Assembly (NCBI GenBank): GCA_026988115.1
Contig: JALSLV010000039.1
Span: forward strand, 1 to 59,463
From: Lysobacterales bacterium
GTDB lineage: Bacteria > Pseudomonadota > Gammaproteobacteria > Xanthomonadales > Marinicellaceae
Direction: 5' to 3'
DNA length: 59,463 bases
Below the pieces are notes generated by a model that had not been told where the DNA came from, ran no database searches, and saw nothing but the letters and a program-made list of their open reading frames with translations. Positions 26,482-34,224 of the stretch are shown here, piece by piece. The number at the start of each line of letters is the position of its first letter. Within the stretch, counting starts at the first letter, position 1. Made by a program: the position numbers and the translations under genes.

Positions 26482-27113
26482 TCATGACTTTTTATAATCT
26501 TCTAAGGTCTTATCTAAAGAGGTTTTATCTAAAGAAGTTTCATCCTGCACTTTTGTGTTAAAAAGCGAATTATAGACCGCATAATTGGCGCAAAATATAA
26601 CAGGTATAGTTTTCGCAAACACACAAGTAGTACACTTAACGACAAAGCGATTGCCCAAATATAGCTTACCAAGGCACTTAAGATTGAGCCCAGTGAACCG
26701 CGTTCTCGATAGCTTATTGAGTGCTCTTTGCCTGAGAAGACCGTTAGATTGCTGCCTGGCATATTTTTAAAAACAAGGATAAGAACAATAATCGCAATAC
26801 CCATCAAACCAATGATAAATAACTGCTTTCTAGGATGGTCAGTATTTAAAGCAGAAAACAAACCCATAAAACCAATGTCTTGACCTTGATGAGATTTATG
26901 TAAAGTTAGGTAAATACCACCGAATAATAGTGGCGTAATCACAACACCGATAAAACCACCAATGGTAAAGCTATTAAGCAAGCCAACGATAACAACAGTG
27001 GCGATTATGATAAATAACCATGTAAAAGGGTTGTTTTTAAAAATAACCCATCCCTGTTTAAGCCAATGAATGCCTATGGTATTATTGTTTATATAGTTGT
27101 ATTGTATTTTCAT
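26482..27113 (-). pseudogene. BPSS1780-type membrane protein, second copy, with internal deletion and frameshift
   Basis: The N-terminal part reads IGIHWLKQGWVIFKNNPFTW and FMGLFSALNTDH like the copy at 24506-25255, through the helix IWAIALSLSVLLVCLRK. After that the open frame runs on as an unrelated 28-residue tail and stops at 26529. In another frame the sequence resumes as TIPVIFCANYAVYNSLF and ends KTLEDYKKS with a stop at 26482-26484, matching the paralogue's LPVIFCASYFVFSAIF and TLEDYKK. About 50 codons covering one to two helices are missing. A short duplication (SLDKTSLDKT) is present in the tail. A truncated protein may still be made. Confidence 0.75.
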
Positions 27114-27131
27114 TTATATTTTCTTATTAAC

Positions 27132-27413
27132 TCAATTTTCAAAGCCATTGGCAAAGATAGCTTCGGTTTGATTAATGGGTGGTTTTACCATCCAAAAGCC
27201 ACCACTTAACGCAAAGTCACCGCCTGTTGAGGCTTGATTGGCATCGTGTTGCCCGATAGTGCCATTGAGGTTAAAATCACCACCATTAGCAACACCGCCC
27301 CCAGCGGCAATGGCGGATTTTTCCACGGCAAAGTTGCCACCAGTTTGGGCAAATCCAATAAAACTTAACCCTATTAATACTGTGATAACTATTTTTTTCA
27401 TTTTTACCTTCAT
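27132..27413 (-). CDS. Small secreted GG-repeat protein with NGFEN tail (copy 2)
   Basis: 93 residues. Signal peptide KKIVITVLIGLSFIGFAQ. ATG at 27413 or the in-frame ATG four codons later. The mature part is nearly identical to copy 1 (125 bp identical at 27217-27341) and diverges only after SGGFW, where it reads MVKPPINQTEAIFANGFEN. Sequence identity in the body and divergence at both ends suggest recent duplication or gene conversion. It is followed by the broken membrane-protein gene. Role unknown. Confidence 0.75.
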   Translation of the reverse strand: MKVKMKKIVITVLIGLSFIGFAQTGGNFAVEKSAIAAGGGVANGGDFNLNGTIGQHDANQASTGGDFALSGGFWMVKPPINQTEAIFANGFEN

Positions 27414-27466
27414 ATTCTTCTCTATAAATTACAACTCATTGGCATTTATTAAAAAACCACCAAACA

Positions 27467-27526
27467 AACTCAAACGGGTAGTTGGCTTTAGCCAACCATT
27501 TAAACCGCAGGTTTTAAAAAGTTTTA
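27467..27526 (+). repeat. REP-like palindrome, family A (copy 3)
   Basis: ACTCAAACGGGTAGTTGGC, the palindromic core TTTAGCCAAC, then CCGCAGGTTTTAAAAAGTTTTA, closely matching 25631-25691 on the same strand and the minus-strand copy at 1621-1672. The 27414-27966 gap contains only repeats and no supported gene. Confidence 0.8.
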
Positions 27527-27592
27527 CATGGCTGTGCACGATTTTCCTGTTTCACACTTTCAATGTAACGAACAAATAATTTATACTCATTA

Positions 27593-27645
27593 GGGTTGTT
27601 GGCTTTAGCCAACCTTTTAAGAGCGTTGACTAAAGTCAACAACCC
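27593..27645. repeat. Composite REP pair (head-to-head)
   Basis: GGGTTGTTGGCTTTAGCCAAC (27593-27613) faces GTTGACTAAAGTCAACAACCC (27625-27645). Each half is itself palindromic (GTTGGC..GCCAAC and GTTGAC..GTCAAC), and the outer GGGTTGTTG pairs with CAACAACCC. This is the layout of a bacterial interspersed mosaic element. About 100 bp further, 27748-27803 repeats the block also found at 25683-25738. Confidence 0.7.
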
Positions 27646-27834
27646 AAAATAACAGTTATTTATTTAATATTTTATAACCTGTTGTATTATATATAGAAAA
27701 TAAACTTACAGTGTATGAAACAGGAGTTAAGCGCACAGCCATGAAGTTTTAAATACCGTTGACTAAAGAATCATTATTTTCTCATTAAACTATTTAAAGG
27801 GTACTAACACCATAAACTATGACCCCATAAACTC

Positions 27835-27936
27835 TGTAGGGTGCGACCCTTGTGGTCGCCCGAAAAATTGAACTATTACAACCAATGTTCATTGTTCAAT
27901 CAAAAAATGGGTACCCACAAGGGGCACACCCTACGG
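27835..27936. repeat. Imperfect inverted repeat with GTAGGGTG arms
   Basis: Arms 27835-27862 (TGTAGGGTGCGACCCTTGTGG onward) and 27909-27936 (ending CAAGGGGCACACCCTACGG) form a long imperfect hairpin around a 46-nt loop. GTAGGGTG-x-G-x-CC repeats of this kind are widespread in bacteria. It lies just downstream of the 678-residue protein gene. Confidence 0.65.
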
Positions 27937-27966
27937 AGTGATTGGTGAATTCACTACCCCTTAAAG

Positions 27967-30003
27967 TTAATTGCTGCAATTTGCATCACCACAACTGTAA
28001 ACTTTTAAATCACCATTGCTTAAATCCTGATAACTAATAATCGGATTGCCATCCGTGCCTATGGCGATACTGGTATAAGCACCCACAACACCTGCGGAGT
28101 CTAAGGCAATAGGTGTGTTAATAGTCGAACAACTTGGATTGCTACATTTCACCACTTTTAAATAGTCATTGTTGCTATCATAATAACTAATAATCGGATT
28201 GCCATCCGTGCCTATGGCGATACTGGTAAATCGACCCACAGTACCTGCGGAGTCTAAGGTAAGAGGCGAGTTAAAAGTCGAACAAATTGGATTGCTGCAT
28301 TTCACCACTTTTAAATTCCCATTGCCAAAAACAGTGTCATCAGAATAACTAATAATCGGATTGTCATCCGTGCCTATGGCGATACTGGTATATCGACCCA
28401 CATCACCTGCGGAGTCTATGGTTTGTGGAGAAGTAAACAAGGAGCAACTAGATGTGATGCATCTCACCACTTTTAAATCGCCATTGCTGCCATCATAATA
28501 ACTAATAATCGGATTGTCATCCGTGCCTATGGCGATACTGGTAAAGGTACCCACATCACCTGTGGAGTCTAAGGTAGTAGGTGTATTGGCTGTAGAGCAA
28601 CCTGGATTGCTACATTTCACCACTTTTAGGTTACCATTGTTGAATGGATTTTCAGAATAACTAATAATCGGATTGCCATCTGTGCCTATGGCGATACTGG
28701 TAAAAGAACCCACATCACCTGCGGAGTCTAAGGTAATAGGCGTATTGGCTGTAGAGCAACCTGGATTGCTGCATTTCACCACTTTTAAATCGCCATTGCT
28801 GTCATTATAATAACTAATAATCGGATTGCCATCCGTACCTATGGCGATACTGGTATAAAACCCCACACTACCTGCGGAGTCTAAGGCAATAGGTGTGTTA
28901 AAAGTTGAGCAACTTGGATTGCTACATTTCACTACTTTTAAAACAGCATTGCTAAAATCAGAATAACTAATAATCGGATTGCCATCAGCACCTATGGCGA
29001 TACTGGTATTAGCACCCACATTACCTGTGGAATCCAATATAATTCGTACCCCTATAGGCATCCGCGCACAAACCACATTGCCCGTTTGTGAAACGCTGGT
29101 GAGGTATTCAGGAAAAATACAACTGCCGTTGATGCGCTGTTGGATTTGGTTGGTATCCACATCAGCTGCCACAATCGATCCATCCAGCACTTTTGTTGAA
29201 TTAACTGAGTTATCACTGGGGGTAGGGAAAACACAAGTTGCGATACCGCTGGCATTGATACTCTTAACCACCCGACCGCCACTGCACACCGTGCTGACTC
29301 TTTGTTGGATTTGGGTGTTGTCAATATCCACCGCAGCAATGGTGCCATCAACAATCTCCGCACTGGTGACCGATGTTATCCCTGCGGTTTCTGCCACACA
29401 AACTGCCGTACCGTCTTGATTAACCGCTTGCATAAATTGTCCTGCTGGGCAAGTGGTTGTGACACGGCGTTGCACTTGTGCGGAGTTTACATCGGCAGCA
29501 ACAATGGTGCCATCAACAATTTTGGCAGAGCTTACGCTGCTATTGGCTAAATCGGCTGTGGCAATTGTGGCATTGATTATTTCGTTAGTGGATACGCTGT
29601 TTATCCCTATGTTTTGAGCAAAACTTGCGTGGCTTGCATAAGGCGTGGCAGTGACTTGTTGGCGTGGCAATAAGGTTTGATAACCACCAGTTGAATTGCC
29701 ATCTCTTACACTGATTTCTAGCCACACTTTGTCACCAAAAAATGCCCCACCATCAAAATCAATTTGGGTGGTAAAGATGCCATCTGTCACTTGCACATCA
29801 TCTGCAATAAAAAAACCAAAACTGAATCCAGTATTTTCTAACGATGCATCAAATGCCTCAAAGCGAAAGTCAAACAGACCGTTATAAGCAATGCCTGCAC
29901 TGTTTTTTAATTCGCCTTGGTAGGTGAATGATGTATCAAGGGGAATAGCATTGGCCATAAACCCATAAAGAATCAACAGTAAAATTATTTTATTTCTTTT
30001 CAT
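27967..30003 (-). CDS. Secreted protein: YQGEL domain, helical linker repeats and seven 51-residue repeats
   Basis: 678 residues with signal peptide NKIILLLILYGFMANA. Residues about 20-125 form the TFTYQGELKNSAG ... LPRQQVTATPYASHA domain also present in the protein at 32058-33107. Residues about 130-320 contain SAKIVDGTIVAADV-type repeats with C-x-G-Q/GR segments, as in intramolecular-chaperone or tail-fibre stems. The C-terminal part has seven tandem repeats (DSAGDVG-TSIAIGTDGNPIISYYD and GDLKVVKCSNPxCST), each with two Cys. No DGFE tail; it ends GDANCSN. Probably a cell-surface or secreted protein. Ligand unknown. Confidence 0.75.
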   Translation of the reverse strand: MKRNKIILLLILYGFMANAIPLDTSFTYQGELKNSAGIAYNGLFDFRFEAFDASLENTGFSFGFFIADDVQVTDGIFTTQIDFDGGAFFGDKVWLEISVRDGNSTGGYQTLLPRQQVTATPYASHASFAQNIGINSVSTNEIINATIATADLANSSVSSAKIVDGTIVAADVNSAQVQRRVTTTCPAGQFMQAVNQDGTAVCVAETAGITSVTSAEIVDGTIAAVDIDNTQIQQRVSTVCSGGRVVKSINASGIATCVFPTPSDNSVNSTKVLDGSIVAADVDTNQIQQRINGSCIFPEYLTSVSQTGNVVCARMPIGVRIILDSTGNVGANTSIAIGADGNPIISYSDFSNAVLKVVKCSNPSCSTFNTPIALDSAGSVGFYTSIAIGTDGNPIISYYNDSNGDLKVVKCSNPGCSTANTPITLDSAGDVGSFTSIAIGTDGNPIISYSENPFNNGNLKVVKCSNPGCSTANTPTTLDSTGDVGTFTSIAIGTDDNPIISYYDGSNGDLKVVRCITSSCSLFTSPQTIDSAGDVGRYTSIAIGTDDNPIISYSDDTVFGNGNLKVVKCSNPICSTFNSPLTLDSAGTVGRFTSIAIGTDGNPIISYYDSNNDYLKVVKCSNPSCSTINTPIALDSAGVVGAYTSIAIGTDGNPIISYQDLSNGDLKVYSCGDANCSN
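28033..29000 (-). repeat. Seven tandem 153-162 bp coding repeats
   Basis: The string ACTAATAATCGGATTG (plus strand) recurs at 28033, 28186, 28348, 28501, 28660, 28813 and 28966, i.e. every 153 bp with in-frame insertions of 6 or 9 bp in two intervals. The repeats encode the 51-residue units of the surrounding gene and remain very alike at DNA level, so copy number could vary by slippage or recombination. Confidence 0.85.
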
Positions 30004-30031
30004 TAAAAGTTACTCCATAAGTTTTGTTGCA

Positions 30032-31840
30032 TTAATTTTCAAACCCATCACTAAACATCGCATCAGGTCTTTGGGCTTCATCCGCACCAACGTCATAAGG
30101 GCCAAAGAAATCATTGATTTCAGGAAAATCTACGCCACGGTCTTCAAAATCCATGTCTTTGAAGAAACTATGGTCATTGGCTGCAAAATCTCTTGCTGGT
30201 GAGTTCAATGGATCAATGTGATAGTTGTTGGCTACGCGATTGACAAAAAGAGGATCATTTGTAGCTAAATCATTTCGATCTGGCACAGTTGGCAGTTCCA
30301 GACTGGCTTTTTCGTGAAGAAGACATTTTCGAAAATCCACCAAGGATTGTGAGCCAACAAAAGGCTCGATAAGTGTTCCTGTTGATGCATCACTGACAAT
30401 TGAATTATGTATTTCAGAAACAGCACCTGCAGTATCGACAATACCGAAAACAGCAACATCGGCTAAATTATCGGCAATGGTTGAATGGTAAACATCAACT
30501 TGGGCATTTCCTGCAACTCTAAAGACATTTCTGTCATCGTGTGGGAAAGTGCCAACGCGAATTCCTCCATTATCGCGAATAACACAACCAATAAAGGTGG
30601 TTAAGCTGTTACTGCCAACCGTATATAAGACCGTACCAAAATCAGCTCGATTTAATGCAATTTCTGATTGGTTGATATTGGCGATTGCACCTGTATTGTA
30701 GAGAAGTCCACCTAAACCAGAATTCTCCCCTGATTTGTTACCAATAAAAAAATTACAATGGTCCTCATTCCAACAAGATTTCTGTGAACGAGTCACATTT
30801 AGTTCTGCATTGTTTGCAATAGCCATTCCACCCCCATTGGAAGCAGAAGTATTTTGCGCTAATAGCACCATATTCATATTTATTTGAGTGTTAAATCCCG
30901 TTAAAAATATTCCACCACCATTGCCTTGTGCTGTATTGCCAGCAATTGTTACAGGTTTGGTGTTATCTCCTGTACAAATTAATCCACAACCACTTTCATT
31001 ACCGATTAAGTCAATTGTCGCTTCATCTTCTGCATAGATTCCACCGCCTTGCATGGTAGCTAAATTTCTATTTATTCCAAAATCTAAGCTTATGTCATTA
31101 TCACCACTGGCGAAGTGGAAATCACAAGTATTGAGAAAAACACCACCACCAGAACCATTGGTGGCACCATTTCCACTAATTCCAGTGTTTGTACTAAATA
31201 CAAGCTGGGGAGCAATTCCTGTTCCTGTATAATTACAATATAGACCACCACCACTTTCAGTGGCTTGATTGAGTTTAATTACTGTATCGGTGACAAAAAG
31301 ATTCATTCTATCTGCTCCAATCATCGCAATGCCTCCTCCAAATCGACCAACGTTATTGTGTATTAAATTATCATTTAGGATGATTTCAACATCAGCACCA
31401 AAAGCTAATATGCCACCACCTCCGAGTCCATTTGAGGTGCCTCCAGTTATTTCAAGACTATCGAGTTCTACACTATTAATAAAGGTGTTTCCAAATATTC
31501 TAATGGTTGATAGCGTATTAGCAGAACCATCGATAATAGACTTTTCATTTGGGGTTTGAATACCAGCTGCAGCATTTGCACAGCTTGTAAAACCTCCAAT
31601 AATGGTTATACTTTTGTCATTGATAATAATGTTTTCATTGTAGGTTTCAGTATTAACAACATGAATATCTGAAAAATTAGAGTCTATTGCATCCTGAATT
31701 TTTGTTGTACCAGTTGTAATGTCACAGCTACTGCCTGCTGAACCAACTGTTATCACCGTTGCTCCTTTACTCTCTTCAATGCTCGCTTGGGAGTTTATTG
31801 ACATCACTAGAATTATTGCGCTTAAGAATTGTACTCTCAT
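30032..31840 (-). CDS. Secreted right-handed beta-helix protein with DGFEN tail
   Basis: 602 residues. Signal peptide to about residue 19 (QFLSAIILVMSINSQA). CDITTGTTKIQDAIDS begins a polymorphic-outer-membrane/pectate-lyase-like beta-helix: NIIINDKSITIIGGF, then rungs rich in GGGI, GNGGGIFL, NGGGMAIAN and SGGGLYCN. The C-terminal part is the usual closing segment NYHIDPLNSPARDF and VGADE, then AMFSDGFEN. The closing pattern is known from choice-of-anchor beta-helix proteins of marine Gammaproteobacteria and Bacteroidetes. A 49-bp element upstream (31871-31919) is shared with the gene at 33122-33397. Ligand or enzymatic activity unknown. Confidence 0.8.
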   Translation of the reverse strand: MRVQFLSAIILVMSINSQASIEESKGATVITVGSAGSSCDITTGTTKIQDAIDSNFSDIHVVNTETYNENIIINDKSITIIGGFTSCANAAAGIQTPNEKSIIDGSANTLSTIRIFGNTFINSVELDSLEITGGTSNGLGGGGILAFGADVEIILNDNLIHNNVGRFGGGIAMIGADRMNLFVTDTVIKLNQATESGGGLYCNYTGTGIAPQLVFSTNTGISGNGATNGSGGGVFLNTCDFHFASGDNDISLDFGINRNLATMQGGGIYAEDEATIDLIGNESGCGLICTGDNTKPVTIAGNTAQGNGGGIFLTGFNTQINMNMVLLAQNTSASNGGGMAIANNAELNVTRSQKSCWNEDHCNFFIGNKSGENSGLGGLLYNTGAIANINQSEIALNRADFGTVLYTVGSNSLTTFIGCVIRDNGGIRVGTFPHDDRNVFRVAGNAQVDVYHSTIADNLADVAVFGIVDTAGAVSEIHNSIVSDASTGTLIEPFVGSQSLVDFRKCLLHEKASLELPTVPDRNDLATNDPLFVNRVANNYHIDPLNSPARDFAANDHSFFKDMDFEDRGVDFPEINDFFGPYDVGADEAQRPDAMFSDGFEN

Positions 31841-31870
31841 AAAATGTTCCTATTTTCATTGATTAACTCT

Positions 31871-31919
31871 AAGTACGTAAACCAACTCGATTCACTGCCA
31901 ATTATTTAAAATTAATTTT
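31871..31919 (-). promoter_or_regulatory. 49-bp upstream element, copy A
   Basis: Lies 31 bp before the ATG of the beta-helix gene and matches 33433-33481 at 45 of 49 positions. On the minus strand it contains AATTGGCAGTGAATCGAGTTG, then CGTACTT. TTGGCA could serve as a -35, but no good -10 lies 17 nt downstream. It may be a promoter for an alternative (ECF) sigma factor or an operator. Function inferred from placement only. Confidence 0.5.
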
Positions 31920-31953
31920 CAAAAATATTAAGTCATGCATTTACTCTTAAACT

Positions 31954-31995
31954 AAATAGTTGTTGGGCTACGCAAGCTTAGCCCAACAACTATTT
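31954..31995. terminator. Strong hairpin between the YQGEL gene and the beta-helix gene
   Basis: Perfect 17-bp arms: AAATAGTTGTTGGGCTA (31954-31970) and its complement (31979-31995), 8-nt loop. It sits downstream of the minus-strand gene ending at 32058. T-tracts are short, so it may be a REP-like element acting as terminator rather than a classical terminator. Confidence 0.6.
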
Positions 31996-32057
31996 TTGAT
32001 AGCAAGACTATGTTAAAGCCTCGCTTCCTTTTTCTATTCCACAAAAGCAGATTTAAA

Positions 32058-33107
32058 CTAATAGATCAAAACCATAAAAGAGCCTAATACTCTATCCCCG
32101 CTATTAGGTCTAAAATAGTTACATAAAAGTTGATTGTTAGCATCACCAATCCTGCATTGTACCGCTCTTGCATTAGTTGAATTACCAGAGGTGGCAAACC
32201 TAGGAGAGGCTTGGAAAAATCTGTCGTTAATATCTGTTGGAAAATTTATAATACAGCCACCTGGTGAGTTTGACACAGTAATATTTCCAGTATTAACGCC
32301 GTTAAATGATTTAGTTATTACTGCAGTTGGAGAGTTGCAAAATACATCAACCATATATTTCATCACTCCACTTTGGTCGATAGATTGTTTTAAACCGCCA
32401 TTTACCACTGTATTGTTTCCTGCCTTAGAAAGCCTCACATCACCTCCGTAGAAGTTAAGGAACATGGTTCCAGGGTCATTACTCCCATTGATGCGTCTTT
32501 GAATGTCATCGCCATCAATAGTCATATGTGAGCCTGCTGTATTGCCAACGCTCAGCCCGCCATTGCTACTGGTGCTTACCTGTGCTGTTCCTGTTAGTTC
32601 AGCTGATCCGTTGTAAGAAACAGTTGAACCATTTTCTGTCCAAGGAGTTGCTCCAAATTCCGCTTGCACGGCATAGGGAACGGCATGAATTTTTTGCCTA
32701 GGACTCAAAGTGGTTTCACTGCCAGGGTTTCCTGTTTCTCTAACAGTTACCGATAACCATAAAGCATCACCTGTATAAGCGGCATTTCCAAAATCAATGT
32801 CTTCTATTGAAAAAATTCCATTAGCAACGGGTCTGTTGCCTTTTATGACATTGCTGCCTATTTGAGTGCCTCCAATCAGGGCATCGTATAGTCCAAACGC
32901 AAAGTCAAAATTGCCACTAACAGCAGTTCCAGCATCCAGCAGTTCGCCTTGGTAATTAAAACCACTGCCAATTGCTGCAAATTGTATGGGTTCATTAGAT
33001 AAGTTTTGAGCTTCTGTATAACCTTCGAATTGACTCGTTACTGTATCGTCCGATGCAGCACAGGAAAGTGATGCCAGTAATAATATGGATAAGTAATTGT
33101 TTTTCAT
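32058..33107 (-). CDS. Exported protein with YQGEL N-terminal domain
   Basis: 349 residues. Signal peptide with possible lipobox (LLLASLSCAAS, Cys at about 16). Residues about 48-150 match the N-terminal domain of the 678-residue protein: FNYQGELLDAG, FDFAFGLYDA, ALWLSVTVRE, LSPRQKIHAVPYAVQA. The rest is beta-rich with SNGGLSVGN and DDIQRRINGS, like the stem of tail-fibre/adhesin proteins, and ends without a DGFE tail. It lies 14 nt after the third small GG-repeat gene and has GGAG upstream of its ATG. Function unknown. Confidence 0.7.
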   Translation of the reverse strand: MKNNYLSILLLASLSCAASDDTVTSQFEGYTEAQNLSNEPIQFAAIGSGFNYQGELLDAGTAVSGNFDFAFGLYDALIGGTQIGSNVIKGNRPVANGIFSIEDIDFGNAAYTGDALWLSVTVRETGNPGSETTLSPRQKIHAVPYAVQAEFGATPWTENGSTVSYNGSAELTGTAQVSTSSNGGLSVGNTAGSHMTIDGDDIQRRINGSNDPGTMFLNFYGGDVRLSKAGNNTVVNGGLKQSIDQSGVMKYMVDVFCNSPTAVITKSFNGVNTGNITVSNSPGGCIINFPTDINDRFFQASPRFATSGNSTNARAVQCRIGDANNQLLCNYFRPNSGDRVLGSFMVLIY

Positions 33108-33121
33108 GATATTCTCCTGGA

Positions 33122-33397
33122 TTATTCAAATCCGTTTGTAAAAATTATTTCAGTTAATGGTGCATTATTTGTTTTATGCCAAAAACCTCCGTTGAGGCTG
33201 TAGTTTCCGCCTGTTTGTGAACTACTTGCATCGACTTGTCCAATACTGGAGTTCATTTCATAATTTCCGCCAGTCATTTTTCCACCACCGCTGTTGATTG
33301 TGTATTTCTTTATTTCGTATTGCGCAAAAGATTGGCTTGCTATCAAAGCAAGAATTGTTGCGATTATCTTTTTCTTTTTTCTCAGTGCATTAAACAT
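33122..33397 (-). CDS. Small secreted GG-repeat protein with NGFE tail (copy 3)
   Basis: 91 residues, basic start (NALRKKKK) and signal peptide ending SQSFAQ. The mature part follows the same plan as the copies at 25256 and 27132 but is divergent: NSGGGKMTGGNYEMNSSIGQVDA, TGGNYSLNGGFWHK, then TEIIFTNGFE. AGGAGG is just upstream of the ATG. It heads the run of minus genes toward 27967. Role unknown. Confidence 0.72.
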   Translation of the reverse strand: MFNALRKKKKIIATILALIASQSFAQYEIKKYTINSGGGKMTGGNYEMNSSIGQVDASSSQTGGNYSLNGGFWHKTNNAPLTEIIFTNGFE

Positions 33398-33432
33398 TTA
33401 AGTTATCCTCCTTTTTTGTGTGAAGTACCAGT

Positions 33433-33481
33433 AAGTACGCAAAGCAACTCGATTCACTGCCAATTATTTAATATTGATTTT
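33433..33481 (-). promoter_or_regulatory. 49-bp upstream element, copy B
   Basis: Lies 36 bp before the ATG of the third GG-repeat gene. Differs from copy A (31871-31919) at four positions. The invariant centre on the minus strand is TTGGCAGTGAATCGAGTTG. Conservation upstream of two unrelated coding sequences suggests shared control. Confidence 0.5.
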
Positions 33482-33752
33482 AGGCTCTATGTGAAATGTA
33501 GTGAGTAAAGTATAATTATCCCATGAATAGTGAAAAATTAATTAATAGGTATAGCACTTGTGTTAAAACCAACCATCTAATTCAGTTCCAGCCATGTGAA
33601 CCAAAAATAGAATCAAGTTGTTTGGCTAACACAGTTGAGAGTGTAGTATAAAGTGTGTAACTTCAACTACTGGTTCACCCTAAGTGGAAAATATACTCGG
33701 ACAAGTTCCTAGAACACCTGCCGTATTTATAATGCCCATCAGGTAGCCATTA

Positions 33753-33805
33753 GGGGCAGGGACTTTAGTCCCGTTGTTTAAAAGACGGACTAAAGTCCGA
33801 ACCCC
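33753..33805. repeat. REP pair with GGACTTTAGTCC cores
   Basis: GGGACTTTAGTCCCG (33759-33773) and CGGACTAAAGTCCG (33786-33799) are each palindromic and are bracketed by GGGG and CCCC. The surrounding gap 33398-34224 (827 bp) holds this pair, the 49-bp element at its left end and an orphan coding-like fragment near 34039-34197. The long minus frame at 33680-34102 runs through the repeat and is not supported. Confidence 0.7.
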
Positions 33806-34224
33806 GCCAGCTTGAGTGGTAATTTTAGTCCTGTTTTCACCTACAATATTATAAAAATTTAAAAAACAATTTAAAGGGTCTTCCTTTTTATTATTCAATA
33901 ACCCAAACCCCGATAGTGAAAACACGCTTATATCACAACCCCTAAGCATGCCTAGCAACCTAAGAAAATATCTGATTACCAATGAGGTGGCTACAAATTT
34001 TATTAATTCGCTATACGTACTAATTGATTGCACTCTAATTCGCGTTTCAATATCGGGATTTGGGTAATAAGAACAATCCACGTTCATTGCGTGCACACAC
34101 AAAAAAGCTGAATTTGGAAATTTTAAGCGAGTTTGAATTTAATAAGAACCATTATTATGCATTGGTTTATGAGACGGCAGTGAAATTAGAGAGCTAAGAG
34201 TTAACTCTCTAATTAAAGTTTCAT

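Noticed and set aside
27238-27579. 113-codon plus-strand frame opposite the second small GG-repeat gene
   Set aside because: It is the antisense of a repetitive coding sequence and recurs for the same reason opposite copy 1.
28033-29000. Regularly spaced repeats considered as a CRISPR array
   Set aside because: The period is 153-162 bp, the spacers are themselves repeated and the whole is in frame with a large gene.
33680-34102. 140-codon minus-strand frame before murB
   Set aside because: It runs through the GGACTTTAGTCC repeat pair and carries no domain, signal peptide or ribosome site.
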